From: Planctomycetota bacterium
GTDB lineage: Bacteria > Planctomycetota > Planctomycetia > Pirellulales > Pirellulaceae
NCBI GenBank assembly: GCA_014238905.1
Contig: JABAAE010000015.1
Coordinates: 161,442-225,441 of the forward strand
Reading direction: 5' to 3'
Length of the DNA: 64,000 nucleotides
The notes under the pieces are model-generated. The model was not told where the DNA came from. It saw only the letters and a list, made by a program, of their open reading frames with translations, and searched no databases. How positions within the stretch are numbered: the first letter of the stretch is position 1; every line of letters begins with the position of its first letter. The position numbers and the translations under genes are program-made. Shown in pieces: positions 46,696-55,996 of the stretch.

Positions 46696-49533
46696 ATGGT
46701 CAAAGAAATGCCGTTTTTGCAGAACCTAAAGACAACGCTGGTTGGGTCGGTAGCATTGACTATCATTTTTGGCAGTACAACTCCGTTTGCGCTCGGCCAA
46801 ATATCAAGGCTGGGAGTCTTCAATGGTGAGAAACCGGTTCAAAAAAAAGAGGCCTATATTGGAAAGCCCTTTGGGGTCGGGAGAATCATCATCCCGATTG
46901 GAGAGCTCGACCGGGAATTATTAAGAACCAATGGTCTGACCATTACCGAATCCCAAGGACGGATCCATTACCCCGTTTTTTCATCGGGCCTTGTAAAAAA
47001 AGCAATTGATGTCCTGGCAGGTGAATCAGATTCTGTCTTGCCCAGAAACTTGGCTGTCTATTTCCTTTTTACCGGTGATCAACCATTTACGGTAAAAATT
47101 AATGCTTCGACAGCTCTGACCATTCCGATCGAACCGACCCGATCCCGTCCGTTGCAGAAGAATCTTCTGAGCCGAACCTGGTGGCGTGAATTCAACCAGG
47201 TGTCTCGATCTCGCAACCAACAAAGCGATTATCCACCGCTCATCGAATCGTATTTAACGGCAATGCTTGCCGAACGTCTCAATCTACCGAGACCTTTTAT
47301 CGAGCGGACAGCAGATGCAATCCTGGTCAAAAATGAAATCCAGAACATTCTCGATCTTTTTCTCGGAGCTGAACTTCGCCATTTGAAACTGATGCGAGAA
47401 ACCATGTCAGGAACAAAACGGCTGCCGGAAACAGCAGCCCAACCTTTACCCACCGACATTTTTCCATTGGTTCCAGAGATATTGCCTGATGAAAAACGAC
47501 CTGAAATCGAAGAAATTGTTTCTCGGGTGCCAGAAGAATGTTTTTACTTGAGATTTGGGAAATGGCAGAATTTCGTCTGGCTTACCCGGCTCGCTAAAGA
47601 ATACGGTGGCGATCTTGGTCGTTTGGCAATCCTCCGAGGGATTGAACCCTATTCAGTTGGAAGAATGGAGGAACAACTCTGTCTTGAGCAAGACCCACTG
47701 GCCGAAACCTTTGGCCAAACCGTCATCTCTGACTTTGCTGTGATTGGCAATGACCTCTATCTCACCGAAGGCCCTGCTGTTGGAGTTTTATTCCAGCAAC
47801 GAAACTCTCTTCTCACCAGTCAGCTCCAAAGTGCCCGGGCAAAAATACTTGAAAAAGAAAAAGGTCAAGGGGCCATCGAAAAAACCGTTGAAATCGCTGG
47901 CCGCAAAGTGTTTTTCCTTTCGACCGCTGACAATCGGCTCCGATCGTTTTACGCAAAAGAGGGAGAGTTCCACCTCATTACCAACTGCCGATCTCTAGTA
48001 AAAAGATTTTTTGAATGCGGAACTGACAAGAGTGCTCTCAATCATTCAAGGGAGTTTTTGGAAACACGAATTTCATATCCATTGGAGAGCGAAGATACTG
48101 TTTTTGTTTTCATGCCGTCTAATTTTTTCCGTCGGATGCTCTCTTCCAAATACCAGGTGGAAAATGCCCGTCGGCAACAGGCTCTAGTCGATATCGAACT
48201 GCTTCAATTGGCAAGCACCGCCGCCAGAGGAGAAGGCTGGGGAGAACTACCGGCCATCGATCTTATTGAAAAAGGTTTTCTACCTGAAGACTTCGGCAAA
48301 AGAATTGATCGAAGCGGTCCGATTGCCGCAACCGACCAAGTCATCGATTCACTGCGTGGAGCGCGCGGTTATTTCACCCCGATTCCGGATATCACGGTAG
48401 ACCAAATCACGCAGGCGGAGGCAAAGCATCTTTCGGAACAAAACAAGCTGGTAGGCGAACAATGGAATGACTTGGTCCCTTTAGTGGCGACCATCAAACG
48501 TGAAAAATTAGATCGTAAGGGACTCGAACGTCTTTCGTTTTCGGCGAACATTACCTCGATCCTTGGCAAACAGGGCAAAGATTTTACGGCGAAACTCGGC
48601 CCCCCAACGCAATTTAAACACGGCACATCACGAAACGACATTGTCAATCTCCATGTCAGCGTCGGTGAAGGTCTATTACTGAAGTCCGTACCGGACTATC
48701 AATTTTTTGCCGCCATCCAAAACGAGCCGACAGCACCTATTACTGTCAAACCGTCCGGATTTTTTACCTGGTTGGAACTGCTGAAGGGGTTTCCATGTTA
48801 TCTCGGTGCATGGCCCAAGCCCGGATTTCTTGATACGTTTACGCCTCAACTCGCTCGTCCAGATGAGGAAGGATTCTCTTATTCCAGACTTCTTGATTTG
48901 CACCGGATGCAACTGGGTGAATATTCAATCTTGGCATTTAACAAGCAGAGGTTGAAGAAAATCCGCCCTGATTTAGGTGCCACTCAGTCCGAGTCATTCG
49001 GACAAATCCACCTTGATATTGGCGACCTATCCACATCCGAACTGGTTCCCTTGATCAACACGCTGTTTTACCAACGAGCACTACAATCCACCTTAGGCAA
49101 TATCAAATTGCTAAACTCAATGACGCAACAGCTTAAAGTACCACCTGCGGACGCTCGTGAGAGCATTGAAAAACTACTTGACGGAAAACTCATCTGCTCA
49201 CTTGAGGGAGATTACCAACAGGCCCAATTTACGAACGGTCGAGCTTATTGGACTTCAGATCGTTTACCACCTTCCAATATTGACCAACTACCGGTGGATT
49301 ATCAATCAAATTTGATGGCCTGGTTTCGGGGAGCCAATCTTACGGTGCTCGTTCATGACAAACAGATCATGGTATCCGGGTCAGTCAAAATGCAGCGACA
49401 AAAAACCAAACCAGCCGCCTCAAAAAAGAAGGGGACCGGAATTCCGGGATTCAACCTGTTTGGCAATGGACAAAAAGAACCATCGGACTCCAAGGATAAA
49501 CTCAATCCCAACGGGAAAAACAAGAAACGGTAG
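46696..49533 (+). CDS. Large exported protein of unknown function
   Basis: The 945-residue protein has a signal peptide (TTLVGSVALTIIFGSTTPFALGQ, in part) and no domain I can name. The body is mostly mixed alpha/beta, and the last 60 residues are a Lys-rich, low-complexity tail. Segments such as VFVFMPSNFFRRMLSSKYQV and a central domain repeating the theme of stored scores (ILRGIEPYSV) give no lead. It is probably a planctomycete-restricted exported protein. A YdjY-domain gene converges on it. Confidence 0.7.
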   Translation: MVKEMPFLQNLKTTLVGSVALTIIFGSTTPFALGQISRLGVFNGEKPVQKKEAYIGKPFGVGRIIIPIGELDRELLRTNGLTITESQGRIHYPVFSSGLVKKAIDVLAGESDSVLPRNLAVYFLFTGDQPFTVKINASTALTIPIEPTRSRPLQKNLLSRTWWREFNQVSRSRNQQSDYPPLIESYLTAMLAERLNLPRPFIERTADAILVKNEIQNILDLFLGAELRHLKLMRETMSGTKRLPETAAQPLPTDIFPLVPEILPDEKRPEIEEIVSRVPEECFYLRFGKWQNFVWLTRLAKEYGGDLGRLAILRGIEPYSVGRMEEQLCLEQDPLAETFGQTVISDFAVIGNDLYLTEGPAVGVLFQQRNSLLTSQLQSARAKILEKEKGQGAIEKTVEIAGRKVFFLSTADNRLRSFYAKEGEFHLITNCRSLVKRFFECGTDKSALNHSREFLETRISYPLESEDTVFVFMPSNFFRRMLSSKYQVENARRQQALVDIELLQLASTAARGEGWGELPAIDLIEKGFLPEDFGKRIDRSGPIAATDQVIDSLRGARGYFTPIPDITVDQITQAEAKHLSEQNKLVGEQWNDLVPLVATIKREKLDRKGLERLSFSANITSILGKQGKDFTAKLGPPTQFKHGTSRNDIVNLHVSVGEGLLLKSVPDYQFFAAIQNEPTAPITVKPSGFFTWLELLKGFPCYLGAWPKPGFLDTFTPQLARPDEEGFSYSRLLDLHRMQLGEYSILAFNKQRLKKIRPDLGATQSESFGQIHLDIGDLSTSELVPLINTLFYQRALQSTLGNIKLLNSMTQQLKVPPADARESIEKLLDGKLICSLEGDYQQAQFTNGRAYWTSDRLPPSNIDQLPVDYQSNLMAWFRGANLTVLVHDKQIMVSGSVKMQRQKTKPAASKKKGTGIPGFNLFGNGQKEPSDSKDKLNPNGKNKKR

Positions 49534-49575
49534 CGGACAAGCGGTTCGATCCCTGCAACCTAACGACGCGAATGC

Positions 49576-50376
49576 CTATTCTGTTTTTTCGATCTTCGAG
49601 GCTGCCGGTTTATCGTTTTTTGGAGATGCTGATTTCTTGTTCTTTTGAGCTTCGGGTTTCAAAACCAGGCGGACCCGAGTTTTCATCGCAGGAATTTTTT
49701 CAGTAAATGCTTCAAAAATAAGACCTTCGCGACTTTGCGTGCTCTGAACAGGCAAGTCCATCATGGCGGTGGTGAAATTCGATACACAAATCATTTCTCC
49801 TCCATCAGCCATATAATGTCGCTTCTTGGTATTGGGATTAGTGTAAAACTCGCTGCCAGCAAAGACCCAATTTTCCGTCATCGCCTTCTTGGTCTTTACA
49901 TTCTTGATCATCTCCTGAGCACGCAATTTTGTCGGTTTTCCATTTTTGTCCAACCAATGGACAATGACCTCGACACGCGTTCCCGAGGCCGGAGAATACT
50001 TTGGATCCCATTCCACTGGTTTGCCAGATTCCGCGCCGACCATCAAAAGGGCGGTATGAACGAGAAAAGCCTTCGCTTTGGCCTGAATAACCGACTCATG
50101 TTCCTTGGTTTCCGGTGAACAAGCGAACATCTCCAGCGGGCCTCGTCGCATGCAAATCTGGCCATCAATGACAACCATTTTCTTTTTCACGTTAATCCAG
50201 ACATTCCCGTCAGGTAGCTTGCGAAGTGGCCCAAGAGATTCATTGATCTTTACAAGTGGATCCTGGGGCGATTCGTTTTTCTCCTGCCCGGATTCGTTTT
50301 TCTTCAAGTCCTGTGCCATCGCTGTCACTGCGAAAAACAGCATCCAGATTTCCATAAGAAACAGTCTCTTAACCAT
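49576..50376 (-). CDS. YdjY-domain exported protein
   Basis: The 266-residue protein has a signal peptide (MEIWMLFFAVTAMAQ). Its YdjY-like domain (about 50-230) reads LPDGNVWINVKKKMVVIDGQ, ICMRRGPLEMFAC, KEHESVIQAKAKAFLVHTAL and GTRVEVIVHWLDKNGK. The family is common in planctomycetes and is of unknown function. It may follow the small gene ending at 50381 on the same strand. Confidence 0.8.
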   Translation of the reverse strand: MVKRLFLMEIWMLFFAVTAMAQDLKKNESGQEKNESPQDPLVKINESLGPLRKLPDGNVWINVKKKMVVIDGQICMRRGPLEMFACSPETKEHESVIQAKAKAFLVHTALLMVGAESGKPVEWDPKYSPASGTRVEVIVHWLDKNGKPTKLRAQEMIKNVKTKKAMTENWVFAGSEFYTNPNTKKRHYMADGGEMICVSNFTTAMMDLPVQSTQSREGLIFEAFTEKIPAMKTRVRLVLKPEAQKNKKSASPKNDKPAASKIEKTE

Positions 50377-50380
50377 TTAT

Positions 50381-50713
50381 TTAAATCCCTGCCCCTTGAA
50401 TAAGCACCCTTGAATAACCACCCTTGAATAACCACCAATGAATAACCACCAATTTGGAGATTACCGCATCGAGCCCAATTGTAACGTAATCAGGTTTACT
50501 GAGCCAACGCTTTTTGCGATCGGGAGAATACCAGACCACAACTCCTTGAGTGAACCAAACTAGGCGATGATACCGGAATCCAAATCCGGCAACCATCTCG
50601 AGGGCTTGGAAATCGGCATAGAAGGCAACCGATGATTTCAACCGCAACCAAGACTTTTCAAAACGGCATTTGGTCAAAATATCGTCCGCCTCAGTCATCT
50701 TGAATTCATCCAT
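50381..50713 (-). CDS. Possible small protein upstream of the YdjY gene
   Basis: A 110-codon frame (alternative Met at 50698) with a mixed, mostly non-low-complexity product (EADDILTKCRFEKSWLRL; GFGFRYHRLVWFTQGVVVWY). Its last 20 residues read through the 14-bp array in three frames (VVIH, WWLF, GGYS, VLIQ), so the C-terminus is an artefact of repeat expansion or the gene is spurious. The stop is 4 bp before the YdjY start, fitting an operon. I do not recognise it. Confidence 0.35.
   Translation of the reverse strand: MDEFKMTEADDILTKCRFEKSWLRLKSSVAFYADFQALEMVAGFGFRYHRLVWFTQGVVVWYSPDRKKRWLSKPDYVTIGLDAVISKLVVIHWWLFKGGYSRVLIQGAGI
50393..50448. repeat. Tandem array, 14 bp x 4
   Basis: CCCTTGAATAACCA-type units start at 50393, 50407, 50421 and 50435; the last reads CCAATGAATAACCA. 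It shares the 12-mer CCAATGAATAAC with the array at 32743. Three extra copies add 42 bp, which keeps any reading frame intact. Confidence 0.95.
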
Positions 50714-50854
50714 TTCTTACCAAACTTCAACTCCGAATCGCCTTGCCAACCAACCCGCTCCGAGGTCAACCTCTTTTGTCGTGAGCCGCGAAAATTTTCA
50801 TCTCTCTTGTTTTCCACGCCTTGCAGATTGTCGCTAAAACCGGCATCCTGAAGC

Positions 50855-52603
50855 ATGAAGTCCGATTCAAACGAGCTTAACATGACGAAATTGAACAAAA
50901 AGAACCAAAAGCCTCATGACGACCCCAAGACGTTTGTTCAGGGTATCCCAACGTCGCAGAATTTAGTCAATGGTGGTCGCGCTGCGTTTTTGGAATCGAT
51001 TGACGTGACAGCTGAAAACTTTCTTTGGGGTCTTGATAGCTCGACCTTAGAATTCCAAAAACTTGCCGCGCGAGTCAAGCAATGCAAAAACGGTAACGTC
51101 CCACAATTCTTGCAAACACCATCCGCCGACGCGAATGATTGCTTGACGGACCCTGAGCACGCGCTATCGCAAATATTGACATCTTATGCTCTGGCACGAT
51201 ATGGACATCAATTGGAAAACGAAGCCAGAGAGTCCATCTATCGGTCATTGGGCCGACAAGCTGCTGACGAAAATCCAGATTGGCTGCACGAAAATCCGAT
51301 CCTGCATCAACTTAAATTCGCAGAACTCCCGCTCTTCCTCGGCCTATTGTTTGCGGGGGAAAAGGAAGCCACAACGCTTGTCGAACACGGCAAGAATAAC
51401 CTATCTGTTGGGTTCGAGGAACTCTTGGACAGCGACGGTACACCCCACTCTCAATGGGTCAGTGATACGCATTTATTATTGGCGTGCTGGACGCGTTGCC
51501 TAAAATACGCAGATGCGGCCAATATCGAGTGCCTAGAACCGGAATCTCAAACGCAATTTGAGTACTTCGTCAGACAATCACTCCGCTTGACTCGTAAAGA
51601 CAAGTCACTGGTTTTTTCTTCAGCAGCCGGATTCCAGTCCACCGACATTATCCTCTCGGCGCTGACTTGCTACCACGACTCGGATGATCTCAATATAGCC
51701 AATTCGTTGTTGCGAAAATCGAGCCAACCGAAAGCCAAAAACAAATCTCCCCAAGAGGACTTTCCCGATCCATCATCAAATTCCGAATGGGCAGAACTGG
51801 CGATCCTGCAATCAAAATGGCTCCCCAAATCACCACGGCTTGTTGTCGCTTATCAAAATAGAAAATTGATTGCAGAATTATCTTGTGGGCATGTCTTGTT
51901 CTCCGGAGAATTAAAACATGAACTCTTGATCGATCAGGCACCTATTTCCCCATCCACCGATTGGGAGGTCGTTTGCTGGAACGATGATCGAGATGGCGAC
52001 TTTTTGGAATTGGAATGCGAACTTGAAAACGGGGCAAAATGGCAAAAGCACTTTTTCTTGGCCCGGAAAGACCAATTCCTATTATGCGGCGACAGCTTTC
52101 TGGGTCTGGGAAAATGCGAATTTGACTATTCACTGAACTGGGCAATCAATCACGACATCGGCTTTGGAAGCCCCCAGGAAAGCACAGAACTTTTTCTGAC
52201 CAGAAAGTCGAAGTCAATTGCATCAATTATTCCGATTTCTCTTTCTGAATGGAGCATTGGCCGATCCATGGGAAACGTTGCCATTAATGATGGAAATTTT
52301 TCGTTTCAAACGATGGTTACCGGCGATAATATTTACTGTCCGTTTTTTGTAGATTTGAAACCAAGCCGATGCCGAAAACCGTTAACTTGGCGTCAGTTGA
52401 CCGTCGCCGAGAAACTGGAAATTGTGCCTAGCAGTGTCGCAACCGGTTACCGAGTTCAAATTGGCAAGCAACAATGGTTGATCTATCGCTCATTTTTGGA
52501 AAACTCCAGCCGAACTGTTTTAGGTCAGAATCTGGCTGTTGAATTTTACGTTGGAACGTTTAACTCCAATGGGACCAGTGATGAGCTGATCAGCGTCGAC
52601 TAA
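50855..52603 (+). CDS. Heparinase II/III-like or unknown protein
   Basis: The 582-residue protein has no signal peptide. Its first half is helical (YALARYGHQLENEARESIYR; DTHLLLACWTRCLKYADAA), like an alpha/alpha toroid. The second half is beta-rich (LELECELENGAKWQKHFFL; GYRVQIGKQQWLIYRSF). This arrangement recalls heparinase II/III-type proteins, but I see no decisive active-site motif. It is followed 17 bp later by a YggS-family gene, probably in one operon. Confidence 0.55.
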   Translation: MKSDSNELNMTKLNKKNQKPHDDPKTFVQGIPTSQNLVNGGRAAFLESIDVTAENFLWGLDSSTLEFQKLAARVKQCKNGNVPQFLQTPSADANDCLTDPEHALSQILTSYALARYGHQLENEARESIYRSLGRQAADENPDWLHENPILHQLKFAELPLFLGLLFAGEKEATTLVEHGKNNLSVGFEELLDSDGTPHSQWVSDTHLLLACWTRCLKYADAANIECLEPESQTQFEYFVRQSLRLTRKDKSLVFSSAAGFQSTDIILSALTCYHDSDDLNIANSLLRKSSQPKAKNKSPQEDFPDPSSNSEWAELAILQSKWLPKSPRLVVAYQNRKLIAELSCGHVLFSGELKHELLIDQAPISPSTDWEVVCWNDDRDGDFLELECELENGAKWQKHFFLARKDQFLLCGDSFLGLGKCEFDYSLNWAINHDIGFGSPQESTELFLTRKSKSIASIIPISLSEWSIGRSMGNVAINDGNFSFQTMVTGDNIYCPFFVDLKPSRCRKPLTWRQLTVAEKLEIVPSSVATGYRVQIGKQQWLIYRSFLENSSRTVLGQNLAVEFYVGTFNSNGTSDELISVD

Positions 52604-52620
52604 CCTCAATTTTGATCAAG

Positions 52621-53322
52621 ATGTCCGTTTCAACCAACCCGTTATCAGATAATTACTTTGGCGTCATCGATAGAATTCGATCGACTGCAGAACGCGCCGA
52701 TCGTGATCCAAACTCAATCCAACTGATCGCCGTTTCCAAATACGTCGACACATCGATGATCCGCCGCCTGCATGAATTGGGATGTTGTCATTTCGGCGAG
52801 AGCCGCCCCCAGGTGCTATGGAAAAAAGCGAAGGAATTGGCGGATCTGGATATTCACTGGCACCTGATTGGACACCTCCAATCCAACAAGATCCGCCGGA
52901 CGATACCAGCAACGAAATTGTTGCATTCTGGCGACAGCCTGAGAATTCTTGAACTGGTCAACGAAGAGGCCACCAAGGCAGGCCAAGTGGTAGACATCTT
53001 GGCCGAAGTGAACATCTCCGGCGACACTTCAAAACATGGGTTCACTCAAGAGACACTGACTAAATCACTCGACAGGATTTCAAACTTGGAGAACATCTGT
53101 GTGCATGGCCTAATGGCCATGGCTGGAAGATTAGGTGGAACCGAGCAGGCAAAGTACGATTTTGAAAAGATGGCAGTCTTCCGAGAGCATCTTTCGCAAA
53201 TTGCCCCCGACAATCTATCCATGGAAGAACTTTCCATGGGAATGAGCGGAGATTTTGAATTAGCTATTCAACATGGAGCCACTATGGTTCGTATTGGTTC
53301 TCTTCTTTTTAAAGGGACATAG
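52621..53322 (+). CDS. YggS/PLPBP-family pyridoxal phosphate-binding protein
   Basis: From the ATG at 52621 the product is 233 residues. It has the PLP-lysine segment IQLIAVSKYV (K40), FGESRPQ, WHLIGHLQSNK and the C-terminal LSMGMSGDFELAIQHGATMVRIGSLLF. The family controls vitamin B6 homeostasis and binds PLP without known catalytic activity. A TTG nine bases upstream is a less likely start. Confidence 0.95.
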   Translation: MSVSTNPLSDNYFGVIDRIRSTAERADRDPNSIQLIAVSKYVDTSMIRRLHELGCCHFGESRPQVLWKKAKELADLDIHWHLIGHLQSNKIRRTIPATKLLHSGDSLRILELVNEEATKAGQVVDILAEVNISGDTSKHGFTQETLTKSLDRISNLENICVHGLMAMAGRLGGTEQAKYDFEKMAVFREHLSQIAPDNLSMEELSMGMSGDFELAIQHGATMVRIGSLLFKGT

Positions 53323-53415
53323 ATCCGGTACCATCATCACACCGCATTGTTTCCCAGGACATTATATTCAAGTCCGTGCCATGCCTAAGAGTTGGAATCA
53401 TCCAAATCCAGCCGG

Positions 53416-55929
53416 TCACTTCGACAAAGATTCATCGAGATTCATGACCATCAGACAGACATCCGTCAGCGCCGCTAAACCGGCAAGATCGCCAGTAGAG
53501 ATAGAGCTAGATCGGGAAATCTCCCCCACATCTAAAAGGTTGTTCACGCTGGCTAAATCAGCCTCAAAGCTGACCAAGGCAGACTGAAATCGCCTCATTA
53601 AAATCGTCGATTCTTGTTCGGTGGGTCGGCGGGAAGTGAAACGCCGAAACGCGTTTTGAATTCGGTCCTCGGGTGTTTCAAAGGACTTCCAGACCCGCTC
53701 AGCGGTCACCCTTGCCGCCTCAACAAAAGTGACATCGTTGAGGGTAACCAACGCATGTAATGGTGAATTGGTACGAGTCACCTTGACCTCACAGGATTGT
53801 CTCTTCGCCACGTCAAAAAGCATCGACGGCCCGACAATCCTTCGCCAAAACGTGTACAGGCTGCTGCGATAGAGCTTCTCACCGTGGTCTTGGGTGTATT
53901 TTTTTTTATTGAAGGTTGCTTCCGACCACAACCCTGCAGGTTGATACGGTTTCACCGAGGCTCCTCCAATCGACCGATTCATTAATTCACTGACACCCAG
54001 CGCATGGTCTCTGATCATCCACGCTGGCATCCGGTATCTCGGACTGTAACTCAACAACCTGTTTTCGGGGTCCACCTCCAAAGATTTCTCTTTGACAATG
54101 GCTGATTGGCGGTAGGCAGCACTCAACACCAATTTACGATGAAGCGATTTCAGATCCCATTCCGAATCGACAAACTCCACAGCCAGCCAATCCAACAATA
54201 GCGGGTGACTAGGCTTGTCACCTTGCGAACCGAAGTCTTCGGGTGTTCTCAGCAAACCGGTGCCAAAAATTGTTTGCCATGCCCTGTTCACGGTGACTCT
54301 GGCGGTCAGTGGATTATCCTTTCCGACTAAAAACCTTGCCAGCGACAGACGGGTTTCATCCTCTCCCAAGTTCTTGCCCGAAAAAGCAACTGGCAATCCG
54401 GCGATTACTTCCTCTTTTGGCTGGTTATACAACCCACGCTCCAGACGAAAAGTCTTTCGGACCTTGGAATCCTCCATGATCATCACATTCCCGGCCCTAG
54501 CCTGAATCACGTTGAATTGATCACTGCTTAGACGCAGATTCTTTAACGACGCAGCATAGGATTTTTCTGATTTTGAAAAGTGATTTTCCAAAGCCAACAA
54601 TTGTTTGGAATTCCGAGAAGACGCCGCAATAGGGAGTATCTTTTTCAGGCCATCTTCCAGTGAAACGGCTCGAGGAGAATCACTGATTGGGGCGCCCTGT
54701 TTTCTTTTAAAAATCCTCGCTTCATGGTCTGCAACAACTTTTCGAAAATCCGCCAGCACCGGTTCAAGCTCTTGCAAACGAAACTGATCAACGTGACTGG
54801 AGGCCAGCATTCTGGGCGGGGTCGCTGGATCACCACCACCGCCATTGACCGGTGTGCGATTAAAAATCCCGAACAAGGCGTAGTAATCTTTTTGAAGCAA
54901 AGGATCATATTTGTGGTCATGACAGCGACAACAATTCAAGGTTAACCCCAGCCAAACCGTTCCGACGGTCTCAATCTGATCGAAAATATATTCCACTCGA
55001 TTTTCCTCGGCAATTCTGCCACCCTCACCATTGATCATGTGGTTACGGCAAAATCCAGTCGCTAATCTGTCCCGGGAACTGGCATTGGGAAGCAGGTCTC
55101 CGGCAATTTGCTGCACGGTGAATTCATTAAATGGCAGATTGGCATTTAATGAATCGATCACCCAATCGCGCCAAGGCCACATCGTTCGTTCGCGATCTCC
55201 TTGAAATCCGTTACTGTCCGCGTACCTGGCCGCGTCAAGCCAGGGCCATGCCATTCGCTCACCGTAACGCGGCGAACCTAATAGGCGATCAACTATTTTT
55301 TCATAAGCATAAGGGGAATCATCCGTTAGAAATTGATCTATTTCATCTACCGTCGGAGGGATTCCCAGCAGGTCGAGGTAAACACGGCGGATCAGTTTTT
55401 CCTTGCCCTCTTCTTCGGCATGTTCCAATCCATTTTCGGTAAGACGGGATTCAATAAATGAATCGATAACATCGCGTGTCCATTGCGATCGATGGGGCAC
55501 CGGAGGTGTCGCCTTGACCGGCGGCACAAGCGACCAGAGCGTTTCCCATTTTGCCCCCGTATCAATCCAAACTTTTATTTTTTCCCTTTGATCGGCGGTC
55601 AATGTCAATTTCGATTCCGGAGGAGGCATCACCGAGTCCTTCTCCTGCGAAAAAACCCGATGGTAGAGCTCACTTTCAGCATGTTTTCCCGGCAAAACAA
55701 TTCGGCGATCCTGTCCCTCTGCAAAAATCCCTTCCTCGGTATCCAATCTCAAATCGGCTTCACGGGCGTTCTCATCAGGACCGTGGCAGTGATAGCAGTT
55801 CTCACTGAGAATGGGTTGAATGTCTCTGGAAAATTGCACCAACTCTTGGGCGAAGACGGGACTGCACCACTGAGCAGCACACGCTAGGATGGCGAAGCCA
55901 GAGATTAAATCTATTCTTACTGGTAACAT
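53416..55929 (-). CDS. Planctomycete cytochrome c + DUF1549/DUF1553 protein
   Basis: The 837-residue exported protein has a signal peptide, then a PSCyt1-type c-haem domain with CYHCHG (C45, C48, H49) and ARLADLRLD-like READLRLDTEEG. DUF1549 follows (about 160-380), ending in CCRCHDHKYDP, a second CxCH-type motif. DUF1553 comes after, with LARFLVGKDNPLTARVTVNR, GSQGDKPSHPLLLDWLA and RMPAWMIRDHALGVSEL. These proteins occur by the dozen in planctomycete genomes and are probably extracytoplasmic redox proteins of polymer or small-molecule breakdown. No DUF1501 gene is directly attached here, unlike the second copy at 59960. Confidence 0.95.
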   Translation of the reverse strand: MLPVRIDLISGFAILACAAQWCSPVFAQELVQFSRDIQPILSENCYHCHGPDENAREADLRLDTEEGIFAEGQDRRIVLPGKHAESELYHRVFSQEKDSVMPPPESKLTLTADQREKIKVWIDTGAKWETLWSLVPPVKATPPVPHRSQWTRDVIDSFIESRLTENGLEHAEEEGKEKLIRRVYLDLLGIPPTVDEIDQFLTDDSPYAYEKIVDRLLGSPRYGERMAWPWLDAARYADSNGFQGDRERTMWPWRDWVIDSLNANLPFNEFTVQQIAGDLLPNASSRDRLATGFCRNHMINGEGGRIAEENRVEYIFDQIETVGTVWLGLTLNCCRCHDHKYDPLLQKDYYALFGIFNRTPVNGGGGDPATPPRMLASSHVDQFRLQELEPVLADFRKVVADHEARIFKRKQGAPISDSPRAVSLEDGLKKILPIAASSRNSKQLLALENHFSKSEKSYAASLKNLRLSSDQFNVIQARAGNVMIMEDSKVRKTFRLERGLYNQPKEEVIAGLPVAFSGKNLGEDETRLSLARFLVGKDNPLTARVTVNRAWQTIFGTGLLRTPEDFGSQGDKPSHPLLLDWLAVEFVDSEWDLKSLHRKLVLSAAYRQSAIVKEKSLEVDPENRLLSYSPRYRMPAWMIRDHALGVSELMNRSIGGASVKPYQPAGLWSEATFNKKKYTQDHGEKLYRSSLYTFWRRIVGPSMLFDVAKRQSCEVKVTRTNSPLHALVTLNDVTFVEAARVTAERVWKSFETPEDRIQNAFRRFTSRRPTEQESTILMRRFQSALVSFEADLASVNNLLDVGEISRSSSISTGDLAGLAALTDVCLMVMNLDESLSK

Positions 55930-55996
55930 GTTAGGACTCCTTCTCTCAGGATACCAGAAATCGCACGTCGTTTAACGATCTCCGGCACGAAGGCCA

